NCBI RefSeq assembly: GCF_000003605.2 | Contig: NW_003119432.1 | Location: forward strand, 248,331-278,475 | Reading direction: 5' to 3' | Source of the DNA: Saccoglossus kowalevskii | Taxonomy: Eukaryota > Hemichordata > Enteropneusta > Harrimaniidae | Length of the DNA stretch: 30,145 nt | Position numbers and translations under genes: made by a program | Notes under the pieces: model-generated | Database searches by the model: none | Seen by the model: the letters and a program-made list of their open reading frames with translations, nothing else | Told to the model about the DNA's origin: nothing | Part shown: positions 17,611 through 28,151 of the stretch, one piece after another | Position numbering within the stretch: position 1 is the stretch's first letter | Layout: each line of letters begins with the position of its first letter

Positions 17611-20600
17611 GTACGTTTTGTTTGAACTAATGTTTCGTTAGCATGATCGAATTTACGTGAAGTAGGCAAGGTTCGGTGACCACTGATTACTGACGCTATT
17701 TAGTATATGATATATCCAGCAGGTATAGATAGACTGTGGGCCACTTGATAAATGCACTAAAACATAGGTTGTGTTTATTTCTAACCTTTGACCGAGTGCG
17801 TCTGACACACATTACACCGAGGCTTGACCTTTGTTAACCTTACAATCAAAATTGGACAGGTTGTCATTAAACGTAACCCTGACAACATCAGGAACAACAA
17901 ATGCTTGGCGAAAGTAAAAAGAAATACAGAAAACGCAACAAGTCAAACGAAAAAGAATCAAAAATGAATAAGACATTTGCAGTAGAAGAGTGTAAGTTCA
18001 TCGATTGGTCGTTAAGTTCAATGAATGGATTACAGTTACATGTTAACCACAGCAGATACTGTATCACTATAGATGTATCACGATAATAATATCATCGCTT
18101 AATAATGTGACGACAGTGATATTGTCGAATATGACTCCATCCTATAAGAAAGGTGTTTCTAAGAAAGCTATCTGATTATTTTATTCATGTCCAATGGCCT
18201 ATTTGTTAGGCCAGGCTGTATAAGGATGGTAACCATTACCAGATAGAAATAATTTGGGGAGAAAATAACCTCGTCTTCGACACATCCAAGAAGCTATACG
18301 TCTCCCAAGTGTGTTGGTAAATGGGCATGTTCCTAATTACCTAACTATTTAAAAACATACGCCCTGGTGTAAGTCTGTGACTGTGTGTTCTTATAATCTG
18401 AGAGACTAGATCTAGTTAGTTACCACAAAGATTATTATCGTATTTGGCGTTGGGCCACGTCTTTTACTGTAATCAAAAATGTGGGAGCGGCGGTGGGAGT
18501 TTGGTAAATCCAGTCAGAGCCAGTTTGGTGAGATGTAGGTCATTATATAAAAGAGTGCCGAAAATAAAATAAAATAAATGTGTAACAGATATTCAATGCA
18601 AGTATGACATAATTAAAGTAAAACACAAACAATAAATGCAACATATTTAGATGATTCGCCCACACTCTTCAGTTATAATTTAGTACCTATAATTTCTCTC
18701 ACACCACTATTCTATGCGGACGAGGAATGGTGCAAAGTAATATACATTGACTTGCTTATGCACAGTACGACTGGTAGGGAACTGAAATATTATTCGATTT
18801 ACGTTTATTAGCATGTTTATTTGACCAAAATTTAGTATTTCATCTCTTCTATTTCAATTTATATTCTTCAATAACAGTTCAAGCAATTACTCTTGTAAGT
18901 ACATTCTCAATGTATATCAGAATGCAGGGTTCTTTGTCCAGTCATTTTATAGTTGTTCGTACTTCGTGGTAATAATAAAACAGCCATTTTAGTTGTTAGT
19001 GTCACGAAATAACTCATTATAAAGAACTTGTTTGCAACTAAATAACTGCGAAAAAATGAATAGCTTAATTTTATCGTAAAATACATTATTTCGGTGCAAT
19101 ATATATGATATTTAATTGCATAAAAATAATAATATTATTATTCCCTATCATCCAATGCATATAAATAATAATCGTTAGACACAGTGTAAGATTAAACTGG
19201 TACGTGCGGTAAAGTGGGTAACGGCGATATGAACCTCTGAACCTTGCCACCATGATAACAATAACCCTATTATGGCCTCGTACTAGAAACACTGACGAGA
19301 CACTCCTTTGTGACAATGTCTGAACAGGTACATGAACAGGACTAATGGACCTTGAAATAAATAGTGTTACCGTGTATTTAGTTATGATTTGATTAATTGT
19401 TTGATTGATTTGTTCGTTGATTAACTGAAAACGCCCAAACGTACCTGGAGAGGCACAGTAAGACATTTAACCTGGCACATCTATTTAATTATATCATCTA
19501 TAAACTCTACCTAGGAGCGGTAAATAGTTTAGTTACTACAACAAATCAGAATTCGTGTCCATGGCATTTTAATAACAGTATATCATTCGTTGTAGTGAAC
19601 ACGAGTATAAGTTACAGAGCAAGTTAATATTTATGTTCTTGAAATATATTCGAGAGGAACCATTTTAGTATTCTTATAAATTCTTAAAAATATAAAATGA
19701 ATAGCCGAAAATAAGTTATACCCTCCATGTACGTTTGCAAATTGTTCTCGAAGAATCGTCACGTCATCAGTGTTTTGTGTAAATTTGGAGGTAAACGTCC
19801 TTTTATGACATGAATACCACACCCATCTTCTCTTCTCATAAACTGTTAAGACCTAGTCATTAAATTAAGTAATCTAAAGTGCTTATAAACAATTACACCA
19901 TCATAAATAACTTAATTCACTGGCCCATTGTCTGTTGAACACCCGATTATTTTCCCTTGCTAAGAAAATCAGTGGCGAACCTGCGAGACTTTTGAGCGTT
20001 ACAGTACCTACCGCGTTATGTAACATCATCAAACATACTGATTCGGTAGTTGAATAGTTAAAATACAGTGGACTCGTTGTCGTACTCGCCAACACACATA
20101 AAACACCAGGCGGGTCATTCAGGGGTCATTCTAACTAAATCCATTGTTTGCCCAAATGTGTAGGTGTATATTTCATAGGTGATTATGCAAAAATGTAAGA
20201 GCCTCTGGATTTTATCTTGTGTTTACGAGAATGCCATATTTTGTTCCAATAAAACACGACAAGCAATTTATTACATGTTTTAAAATAGGTTATTTGGGAG
20301 AACTAAAGCAAAATATGGAAATAAGGCGGCGTAACTCCCAATCGCTAAAGCTAGATGTCCAGCAAGACATTCATCTCGGTAGCCAGTGAGGCATCCAGGA
20401 TTGTAACCATGAAAGTGCACAGATAAGGGGTTAGTTATCAAGGAAGGTAGCCAGCTAGATAATAGTATTGTAGACGGCTATGTAGCCAGGAATGTAGTCA
20501 GCTATGTATACAGTAGGGTAGGTAACCATGTAGTCAGGAAGGTAACCAGTTAGGTAATCAGACACCTAGGTAGTCTTCGTACTAGTTACTTGAAGGTAAC

Positions 20601-23600
20601 CTGCTACTGACCAGACGGTATCTAGCATAGGAAGGAAAACAGTTAGGTAATTAGGAAGCTAGGTAGATAAGTAGATAGGAAGGTAGCCAGCTACGTGGGC
20701 TGTTGGTAGCTAGCTTAGGTAACTAGGAAGGTAAGCAGTAAGTTAGGCATGCAGTAGCCAGTTTAGGCAGTTAGGGAGATCGGCAGCTAGGTAGCCAGCT
20801 TGGTAGTCAAAACAGATGTGTAGTTAGGAACGTATCCATCCGTGCGGTCAGGAGCTAGCTAGCTCGGTAGTTAGAAGGAAGGCAGATGTGTAGTCAGGCA
20901 GGTGCCCAGGTATGTAATGAGAACGAGGCGGTAGTTAGCCAGGTAGTCAAAATGTAACCAGCTAGCTTACCAGTAAGGTATCAAAACGAGGTAGATGGGA
21001 GATGTGAACAAATATACAGGTAGCCAGCAAATCAGTCAAGCCAAACTTATAGTTTAGCATAACGACACTGCATATTTTAGATGATTATAGGGTCGACGTC
21101 ATATTGACATTTATAGCCATACGATCGATTATGGTTCATGTAGATCAGATTGCCAATAATTCTGTATTCTTTTTTTTCTAGGGTGTCAAGGTTGATCTAT
21201 CTAATAATAACAGTAGAGACGTAAGCATAAACACCATATAATTTATAGTGCCTACAGTGCGATAATCATAATAAAACATTATTGGTCTCTCGTAAATATT
21301 TTTGACATTAACGAAAACAAATGATTTAGTTTTACTGATTAAACCTCTACAGCAGTTTTGATATTCGACCATCCGATGATAACATGTCTAGATCATATAA
21401 GAATGCGCCATGTGTCAGTTAAAAGTATATATTATAATTATTAAACATATTTGTATTTAATAATTAGGTCGATATTAAAGATTCAGGATCGGAAGGAGAA
21501 GACATCAAATCTGTGAGTTTCCAATGCAGAATCTTATGAATTTTCGTATAATCATTGTTCATACACGTTTATAATCATTAATTGTAAGTCTGATGTGTCT
21601 GTGCTGTGCAGTAACAGTAAACTAGTGTATGCTACTATAAAAGAGATAATTATTCACTGGGGTTTACTTTTGCATATTTCGCTGACTGTAAAATGAGCTA
21701 AATGTAAACACAGTCAGTGAATATGTAAAAAATAGCTTAGAACACATTATCTAAACGATATATCAGTGAATTTAAAACCCACTGAATATGCCTGAATTTT
21801 CAACCCAGCGAAAATTAGTCATTTTACAGTATGTGTGTCCTTGTTTCATATCATCGTCACCTGTGTAATAACAAGGTCGTATATTACACTCTTCTTAATT
21901 GCAGGTAGAAATAGAGAAGACAATAAACGATGGCGAAGATGGAGAAAAAAGCGTGGAGGTATAGTATAAACATATATTTTAGATTACTCCAAATCCTAGA
22001 TTGTAAAATTTACAAAACATGTGTTGCCCCTTATTACAAAAACATTTTAACCGACAAAGGAATTATACGAAAAACGCAGCCATTGCTTAAATAATATGTG
22101 ATATAAAAATAAGTATCTCTTATCTCATTTTAATTTGATTGTTCTGTCTGCCAAAGATTGAAGTGACACAAACAGTGACGACTGAGAAAGATGGCGAAAT
22201 AGAAGAAGTCACGACAAAGGTAAATACATGTGATTATAGAAGGTGTGCCATTGTTAGAAATATACATACACCAGGAATCATACGCTTCTGGCAAATAATC
22301 ACAATACAGCGCCACAATCTTTTTATCAGTATATATGCTATTTATGTCCATTGAAAATATCGAGAGATGGAATAGTGCAATGGAATAATGCGGTTTGTGA
22401 AATTATTTGTACATTCAAAAAATGTGTTTAAAATCACCAGGTCGAGGTTGAAACAATTATTGAATAAGGGAAAGATGGAATTCTTGCTGTGACTAGGAAT
22501 AATATCCACTCTTTGTAAAAAATATGTAAAAATATATAAACCCTTGTTATGTATATTATGAAAGATATGCGCATTCTATTTTGTTTTGTAATTTGTTTCC
22601 TCCAGCATTGTGTTATCTCAAACTTCAGGTTTTCTGATTTATTCACTCCATGCGTTTCCCCGTATTATTATCTACACAGGTTGAAATAGAACAAACTGTG
22701 ACAGAAGACGAGGATGGTGTTAAGACAGTTTCGACTGAAGTAAGTGACGGCCCATTTGCTTCTGTTTGGAAGAGGGGGGCAAACAGTGTAGAAACAGTTA
22801 CTGACAACTTACAGTTACTGACTGTAGTTGGCTACAAGCAAATTAAACGAAATATGGTTAATCGAAATATAACTTGTTCAATGTGTTCAATGTATGAATA
22901 CAGATAACACATGTTAATAAGGTCATCACCTGAAAAACATGTGCTTGCTCATACTTATCAGTCATTTATTTGTTTTTTGTCTTGTGAATGTTTGCTCCCA
23001 CTCTAATCTGATTGATATTGCGATAAATATATCACACATGTGTTGTACAGTTCTCACTAAATAAATCAAAAATACTAAAATAAATAATTAAAACACTTGT
23101 TAATGTGTTTCTGTAGATGGAAGTGGAGAAAAGTGTGAGTGTCGAAGCAAACGGTGAGAAAGTGGAAGTCACTGAAGAAGTAAGTATAAGTGTACAAATA
23201 TATAGTATGTATTTTTACATCTATTTTCAAAACCTCATTTCAATAACCTCATTTCCTTTGACCATACATAGATGCAAGTAGAGCAGACTGTCACGGAAGG
23301 GGAAGATGGTGAAAAGACCGTTACAACAGAGGTAAAAACATTGTATGAGTGAGTGACAGAAAGAAAAAGTAATCAATGGTTTACTTAACTGCATTTTGCT
23401 ATAACAAAAGACATTATTTTATAGGTGGAAACGGAAAAAAGCGTCACCATAGAAAAAGATGGCGTCAAAGTTGAGGTATGTATGTTATGCATAATAACAG
23501 TGATAATAATCAATGCATTTCTGTGTTACTAACAAACTACTCTCCTTCAATGAGGTGGGTTTGATGTGCACAGCAGATTGCAGTCACTATTTTAATATCG

Positions 23601-26600
23601 TAGTGTTTTCTTACAGATGGAAGTAGAAACAAGTGTTACAACAGAAAAAGAAGTAGAGAAGGAAAAAGAGGAGGTAAGATTTCATGTAAACTGCAACTCT
23701 ATATCTATCCAGTTCTACATGTGAAGTCATGTTACCATGTATACGTTATATCAGAAATTCACTAAGTAGTATTTCAATTCTTTCACATCATTAATTAAGT
23801 ACATTCACTATTAGATGTACTTAATATAACATTCATGGACTTTTGGTTTTGATCTAACTCGCATCGTCGCATTTTATATTATAGGACACTAAGACTATAA
23901 AGAATGAAAGAGAAGAAGAGAAACAAGGTGACACAGAGACAGACGTAAGTTTCAATTTAGTATTGCATAGTTTGCTTTATTCGTAAATGGTAATGGGCTG
24001 TGCCTGTATTTATGTATGCTTTCTGCATCAAAGAACGTATGTTGATTTTAATGCCTATATGGTCATTGACTGGTTACTCACAAACACAATTCAATACAAA
24101 TGCACAGAGGAGTGTAGTATATTCTTAACAGTTTATATATTTATACATTGCTAACAGAGAAATGTAGTTCGCGACACATGGAGTTTGACAACAACGTCAA
24201 ATCGTGCATTTTTATGTTACCCCAGTAAAATCTACTCCTATTGAAGTGGATAATAGAAGCAAGCACTTTTATTTAGAAAAAAATAGGATGATCTGTCATG
24301 AAAACGTATTAACCCTATAATTACAGGTGGAAATTATGAAAATGATTTAACGGCTGGTATGAGAAATTTCCTTACAATGCATGACGCCATCACACGTTCC
24401 ATTTTTACCATAGGGGTAGTTAAGTGTTCAAGTAGTGCAAACTTTATTATCAGTAATAATGCCTAATGTGATTATATGTATAAAGTATGCAATTGTGACG
24501 TGTTTATGATTTGTTTTAATTGACACTTTTTTATTAGGGCGTGAAAATAGAAGTCGAAAAACAAAAGACGATAGAAGTTGGAGACAGCAAAGTAAGTTCA
24601 GATTACCACCATAATAGTAAATGAATAAGCAGTTCTATATTTAAATGTTGCATAGGCTAGTAGCAAAGATATATGGAACTCATCAAATATGTATTACTTT
24701 TCAAGGTATCTGTTGAAACTAGCTTGACCATTGAGGGCGATCTTGACGACATGTCAGCTGAGGTAGGGAAGCATCATTAACTTACAAAATATTTATTTGT
24801 GGTAATTTACCGAATACTTCTAATCAAATATTATTCATGTCAATAGCCCTCTTTATTTTTTAAATTTAGAAACTGCAGCAGATCTTAGACGGTGCACAGG
24901 ATATGATAAGTAGTGGTGATGCAGAGGAAGAACCGGAAAAGGTACATTTGCTTTTTATAGTGTGTGTTGTACACGTCCAGTGTAACTTTCTAAATCTAAT
25001 ATACATTTATTTCAAGTAATTTAAATTTTAATGAGATAAAAACTATCTTTGTAGCCCGAGGTAAAAGACGACAGGCGCGGTTCATCTAGCAGTTCCTCAA
25101 GCAGTTCAAGTGATGAAGATGAATCCGCGTCGCTAAAGGTGGGGTACTGAATTGAAACCAATAACGAATTATGAATCATTATAACCTCGGTTCTAGATAG
25201 AAAACGTAAACATTAAGAACAATGTTGCTACTTCTGCATTTTTGATAACAACATTTACTTGTTTTTTTTTCTGTAGGAGAAGATTGACGTCGAAAAATCT
25301 GTAGACATTTCTAAGGAGGTATTCATTATCTTGGATTAAATGTTTCATCAGGTTGTCTCACTATTCAACATCCGGTATAATCTTTCCTAAAAACCTTCTT
25401 AGCCACGTTGAGTGCGACGAACACACTTGTATATTACACACACGTCTGAATAATAGTTTTTCTCAATGTACAGATTTCACCAGAGAGGATGATTGCGATT
25501 TGCATATGCCTCTTTCTTATACAATGTTTGTCTTATACAGGCCAAACAGCGAAGTCTAGAAGATGAAGTGGAAAATAGGCGTACCAGAGATAAAGATGTC
25601 AGTTTAGCTAGACACTACGAGGGCGAATTACGTATTCTGAACGAACGTCTCGCATGCTATGTGGATGTTGTGAGGAAGATTGAAACTGGAGACGAGAGAG
25701 TGAAAAAAGTCTGGGGTAAACTAAACACTAGTGAGGAACGGGTAGCTAATGCAATTGGAGACTTGAAGGATGAGTACGAAATATCATTACGTGACATCCG
25801 TGAACTTATCAAGACGATCAATGAAGAGAGACAACAGAATGACGATGAGAGGGATGACTGGAATAAGAAAATTGGAGACCTCCGGGCAGAGTGAGTATAT
25901 ATACAAAGAAGTGTCTCCACGGCACAAGTATTTCAGACATAAAATCTAAACAAATTTTAAACTTGTAACGCTTTTTTTCCACAGGCTAAAATCAGTAGAA
26001 ATTGATTTAGCAAATAAAACCGTAGAAGTCAAAACTATTAATTTGGAAAAAGACACGCTCAATGAAGAAGTGGCGAGCAAAGCTAAGGCACTGGCTGCAG
26101 CTCGTAAAATAGCGGAACAGGAGCGGAAGCTGCGTGAAGAACTGGAGAGTACCTTCAGGAAAGAAATGTCACTACAAGATGAAATCGAGAAGCAGGTTTG
26201 TAACTTATTCAAATTCATACAATTAATTAATGTCTAACACTGCATTGAAATTTACATGTACGACTATAACCACATTTCAATAATTTTCTTATTACTGTCA
26301 TAGTGGGAAGAAATCAAGATGGCAAAGAAACAGATCATATCTGGTATTCTTGACCAGGACAAGAAGGCAGCGGAAGAAGAAAAGATGAAACTGAAAGCGA
26401 CATTACAGAAATGGAGTGAACATTATAGCGAAGAGCTTAAGAAATACAAAAAGACTATTGAAAATGAGTACGGCTTTGAAGTAGGTTTTTATCATAATCA
26501 CTAACCTTTAATATATGGAGAGACTTGGTCAATATGATTGTGTTAAATACATACCGAAGCCAATTGAAATGTGTGATTGTTCTTACACTATTTGTATGTA

Positions 26601-28151
26601 TTACATAGTTGAAAAAAATGAGACGACAAGTTGACGAATTCAAGAGCAGATCTAACGCAACGGAATACGAACTGAAACTTGCCCTTCTCAAGATTGGTGA
26701 AATGGATGATCAGCACAGATCAGTTTTAGCAAAGGCAAGTATATATATATATGAATCCAAATGAGGAAATTTTGCATAACTATAAACATCGTTGAATACC
26801 ACTTACACAATAGTTAACAAAACTCTGTTGATAATTATCTACAAATGATGCCGGTAATGTAATATATGTTTAGCATGTTGCCGGGAAAGTATTTTACCAT
26901 TGAAACTGTTGACGTACTTGTTTACATTATACTTTCGCTGTTTTTTTATAATTTGTGCAGATTGGTTTCATGGAAGAACGCGTTCAAGAACTCGAAGAAA
27001 GAAAAAAGAAACTATTAGAAGACCAGGAACGCCAATTCGGTCTTATTAGAGAGAAGGACGAAGAAATCCGCGAATTACTCAATCGACTAGACAGACAAGC
27101 GAGGGAGTTCGCCGAAGCCGAAAGAGACCGAATTTTGCTTGACAAAGAAATTGCGAAATTCAGAAAATTGTTGGAGATGGAAGAAAACAGGTCAGAAGTA
27201 AAAATTATTAAGTATCAAAGCATTGTAATCCATCATTGTATACAATACAGTTGCACCTCGCTAAGTCGCGGGTGTCGGGATCCAAGCAAAAAGTGCGACT
27301 TATCGAGGGTCGCGACTTACTAGGGTCCTCGTGAAAGAAGGGGGTCGTACATTTAAAACATATAAAAAGCACATATAAACCCATCGTTTTATTTATAGTG
27401 TGTCTTCTTTATTAAAACGCATCATGATTACGATTAATATTACACAAGTTGTATTAATTTTCAACGTAATACCCCCACTCGCGTTCTACGAAAACCATTA
27501 ATGCCATTTTTTGTTTTTTTAGGCTGAATTTGGATGAAATGGAAATGGAAGAGCAGAAATCAAGCTTTGAAATTTCAATCGATGTATCCAAAAAAAGTGT
27601 AAAGATAGTTAACAAGGGAGATTCGGTGAGTTAGCTTTACCAAACAGATTAAGTGAAGTGGTTTTAAAAATAATCGATGTGATCTATTAATATTATGGTA
27701 TGCGTTTATCGTTCATTTGACTCACTAGGATCAAACACTGGAAGGTTACAAACTACGAAGGAGCAAGGGAGGCAGGGACTTCAACTTCAGCTTCAAGTCT
27801 GGACAGGTATTGAGGGCAGGCTCAAGTATGACAATCAAAATGAAAGGACAAACGGTCAATAAAGACGATGACGAAGATGAATGGGACGATATGAGTGACA
27901 TCAGTGATGACGAAAGTGAAACATGCTTGGTTGATACAAGTGGAACGGTACGGCTCACAAATTGATATACATACTTAACTCACACATTTGTCTTCAAACT
28001 GTGCACTGCATATACTCCCATCGTTGATATCAGTAATAATGGCATTAGTCTTCCAAACTTATTTTTCTAACTTATAGTATTTTGTTCCGTTATTCTGTAG
28101 GTCAAGACAACCCACTTTAGCAAGTCCAAAAGAGTATTAGAATACGCTTAG
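17542..28151 (+). CDS. Cytoplasmic intermediate filament protein, 24 coding exons
   Basis: An 798-residue IF protein that would assemble through its rod into cytoplasmic filaments. Exons: 17542-17610, 21182-21220, 21468-21512, 21905-21958, 22157-22219, 22680-22739, 23117-23179, 23272-23331, 23425-23475, 23617-23673, 23885-23944, 24538-24591, 24706-24762, 24870-24941, 25055-25138, 25277-25318, 25541-25890, 25985-26195, 26304-26480, 26609-26734, 26961-27190, 27523-27625, 27729-27947, 28101-28151. All phases join. Layout: acidic repeat head 1-310, pre-rod 311-336, rod 337-675, lamin tail domain about 685-795. Coil 1A has LNERLACYVDVVRKIE and the rod ends LDKEIAKFRKLLEMEENR, the two IF signatures. 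There is no proline in rod or tail. The ATG has a TAA 18 nt upstream in frame and a good context (G at -3, G at +4). The C-terminus lacks CaaX, so it is not a typical nuclear lamin. Confidence 0.95.
17611..21181 (+). other. IF intron 1 (3.6 kb)
   Basis: The longest intron of the gene. It holds the AGGTAG-rich degenerate repeat (20378-21035) near its 3' end. A small basic open frame (17901-18086) ends near a GTAAGT but has no convincing acceptor. No other exon or repeat was recognised. Long first introns often carry regulatory elements; none is identifiable here. Confidence 0.75.
20378..21035. repeat. Degenerate AGGTAG/TAGCCAG-rich repeat field
   Basis: About 650 bp of loosely repeated words such as ggtagccag, aggtagtca, taggtaac and ggaaggta on the + strand, without a strict period. 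It looks like a decayed short tandem repeat derived from a GGTA-like unit. Confidence 0.8.
22441..22500 (+). pseudogene. Decayed IF head exon with in-frame stop
   Basis: After a good acceptor (caccag at 22435-22440), the sequence reads VEVETIIE, stop, GKDGILAVTR in the module frame, collinear with the adjacent exon VEIEQTVTEDEDGVKTVSTE. TAA occupies codon nine, and the donor position reads agg|aat instead of GT. It has the right size, position and frame for a lost member of the array. Confidence 0.8.
24327..24350 (+). pseudogene. Second decayed IF head exon remnant
   Basis: A good acceptor (ttacag at 24321-24326) is followed by GTG GAA ATT ATG AAA ATG ATT TAA, reading VEIMKMI then stop. The VEI start matches the module. 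No donor is recognisable downstream. It lies in the unusually long gap between exons 11 and 12. Confidence 0.55.
25541..27190 (+). CDS. IF rod exons: coil 1A, 1B and coil 2
   Basis: Exons 25541-25890, 25985-26195, 26304-26480, 26609-26734 and 26961-27190. The pre-rod is 311-336. Coil 1A starts at about E337 (LNERLACYVDVVRKIE). Coil 1B reads GDLKDEYEISLRDI, aligning best with lamin coil 1B. WEEIKMAKKQ at residue 498 marks the end of coil 1. Coil 2 runs to EMEENR at 675. The rod is 339 residues, between about 310 for vertebrate cytoplasmic IFs and about 352 for lamins and protostome IFs. The excess over vimentin is all in coil 1. Heptads are continuous and there is no proline. Confidence 0.96.
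26735..26960 (+). other. GC-AG intron in IF rod
   Basis: The donor is aag|gcaagt, a near-perfect GC-type donor, and the acceptor is tttgtgcag. Joining gives VLAK followed by IGFMEERV with unbroken coiled coil. No GT alternative close by keeps the frame. Confidence 0.85.
27248..27340 (+). mobile_element. Possible pogo/Tigger-like transposon end in IF intron
   Basis: A segment starts cagttgcacctcgctaagtc right after TA, like the CAG...CCTCG termini of pogo/Tigger DNA transposons, which insert at TA. It is C+G-rich against an A+T-rich intron and contains ctaagtcgcg (27261-27270) inverted as cgcgacttac (27311-27320, 9 of 10 matching) and a related gcgacttatcgagg. No full opposite end was found, so it is at most a fragment or solo end. 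Confidence 0.35.
27523..28151 (+). CDS. IF tail exons: lamin tail domain
   Basis: Exons 27523-27625, 27729-27947 and 28101-28151 give residues 675-798. KSVKIVNKGDS, then LEGYKLRR, FNFSFKSGQVLRAGSSMTIK and a closing CLVDTSGTVKTTHF follow the immunoglobulin-fold lamin tail domain: V-x-I-x-N, L-x-G-[WY], F-x-F-x-x-G, L-x-A-G-x-x-[VM]-T-I, then L-x-[DN]-x-x-G. The stretch where lamins have W-K...W-G-x-G-D is here very acidic (NKDDDEDEWDDMSDISDD), keeping a single Trp. It ends KRVLEYA with no CaaX and there is no nuclear localisation signal between rod and tail, supporting a cytoplasmic protein. Confidence 0.9.

Larger units (their letters stand above)
21182..25318 (+). repeat. Array of 15 symmetric mini-exons encoding IF head
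   Basis: Exons 2-16 are 39, 45, 54, 63, 60, 63, 60, 51, 57, 60, 54, 57, 72, 84 and 42 bp. Every one is a multiple of three and is flanked by phase-0 introns, so any exon can be skipped or duplicated in frame. Exons 4-10 encode clear variants of one module: [VM]-E-[VI]-E-[QK]-[TS]-V-T/S, an acidic turn usually containing D-G or N-G, then K-x-V-x-x-E. Exons 11-13 are more diverged. Exons 14-15 hold the only prolines (266, 269) and a run of ten serines (278-287) followed by DEDES, a likely casein kinase 2 target. The head is strongly acidic, unlike the basic heads usual for IF proteins. Confidence 0.92.

Noticed and set aside
17901-18086. Small basic open frame in IF intron 1 ending near a GTAAGT
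   Set aside because: No convincing acceptor, and including it is not needed to join exons 1 and 2, which are in phase.
17542-28151. Interpretation as a nuclear lamin
   Set aside because: Lamin-like coil 1B and tail domain, but no C-terminal CaaX, no nuclear localisation signal after the rod, and a large acidic head.
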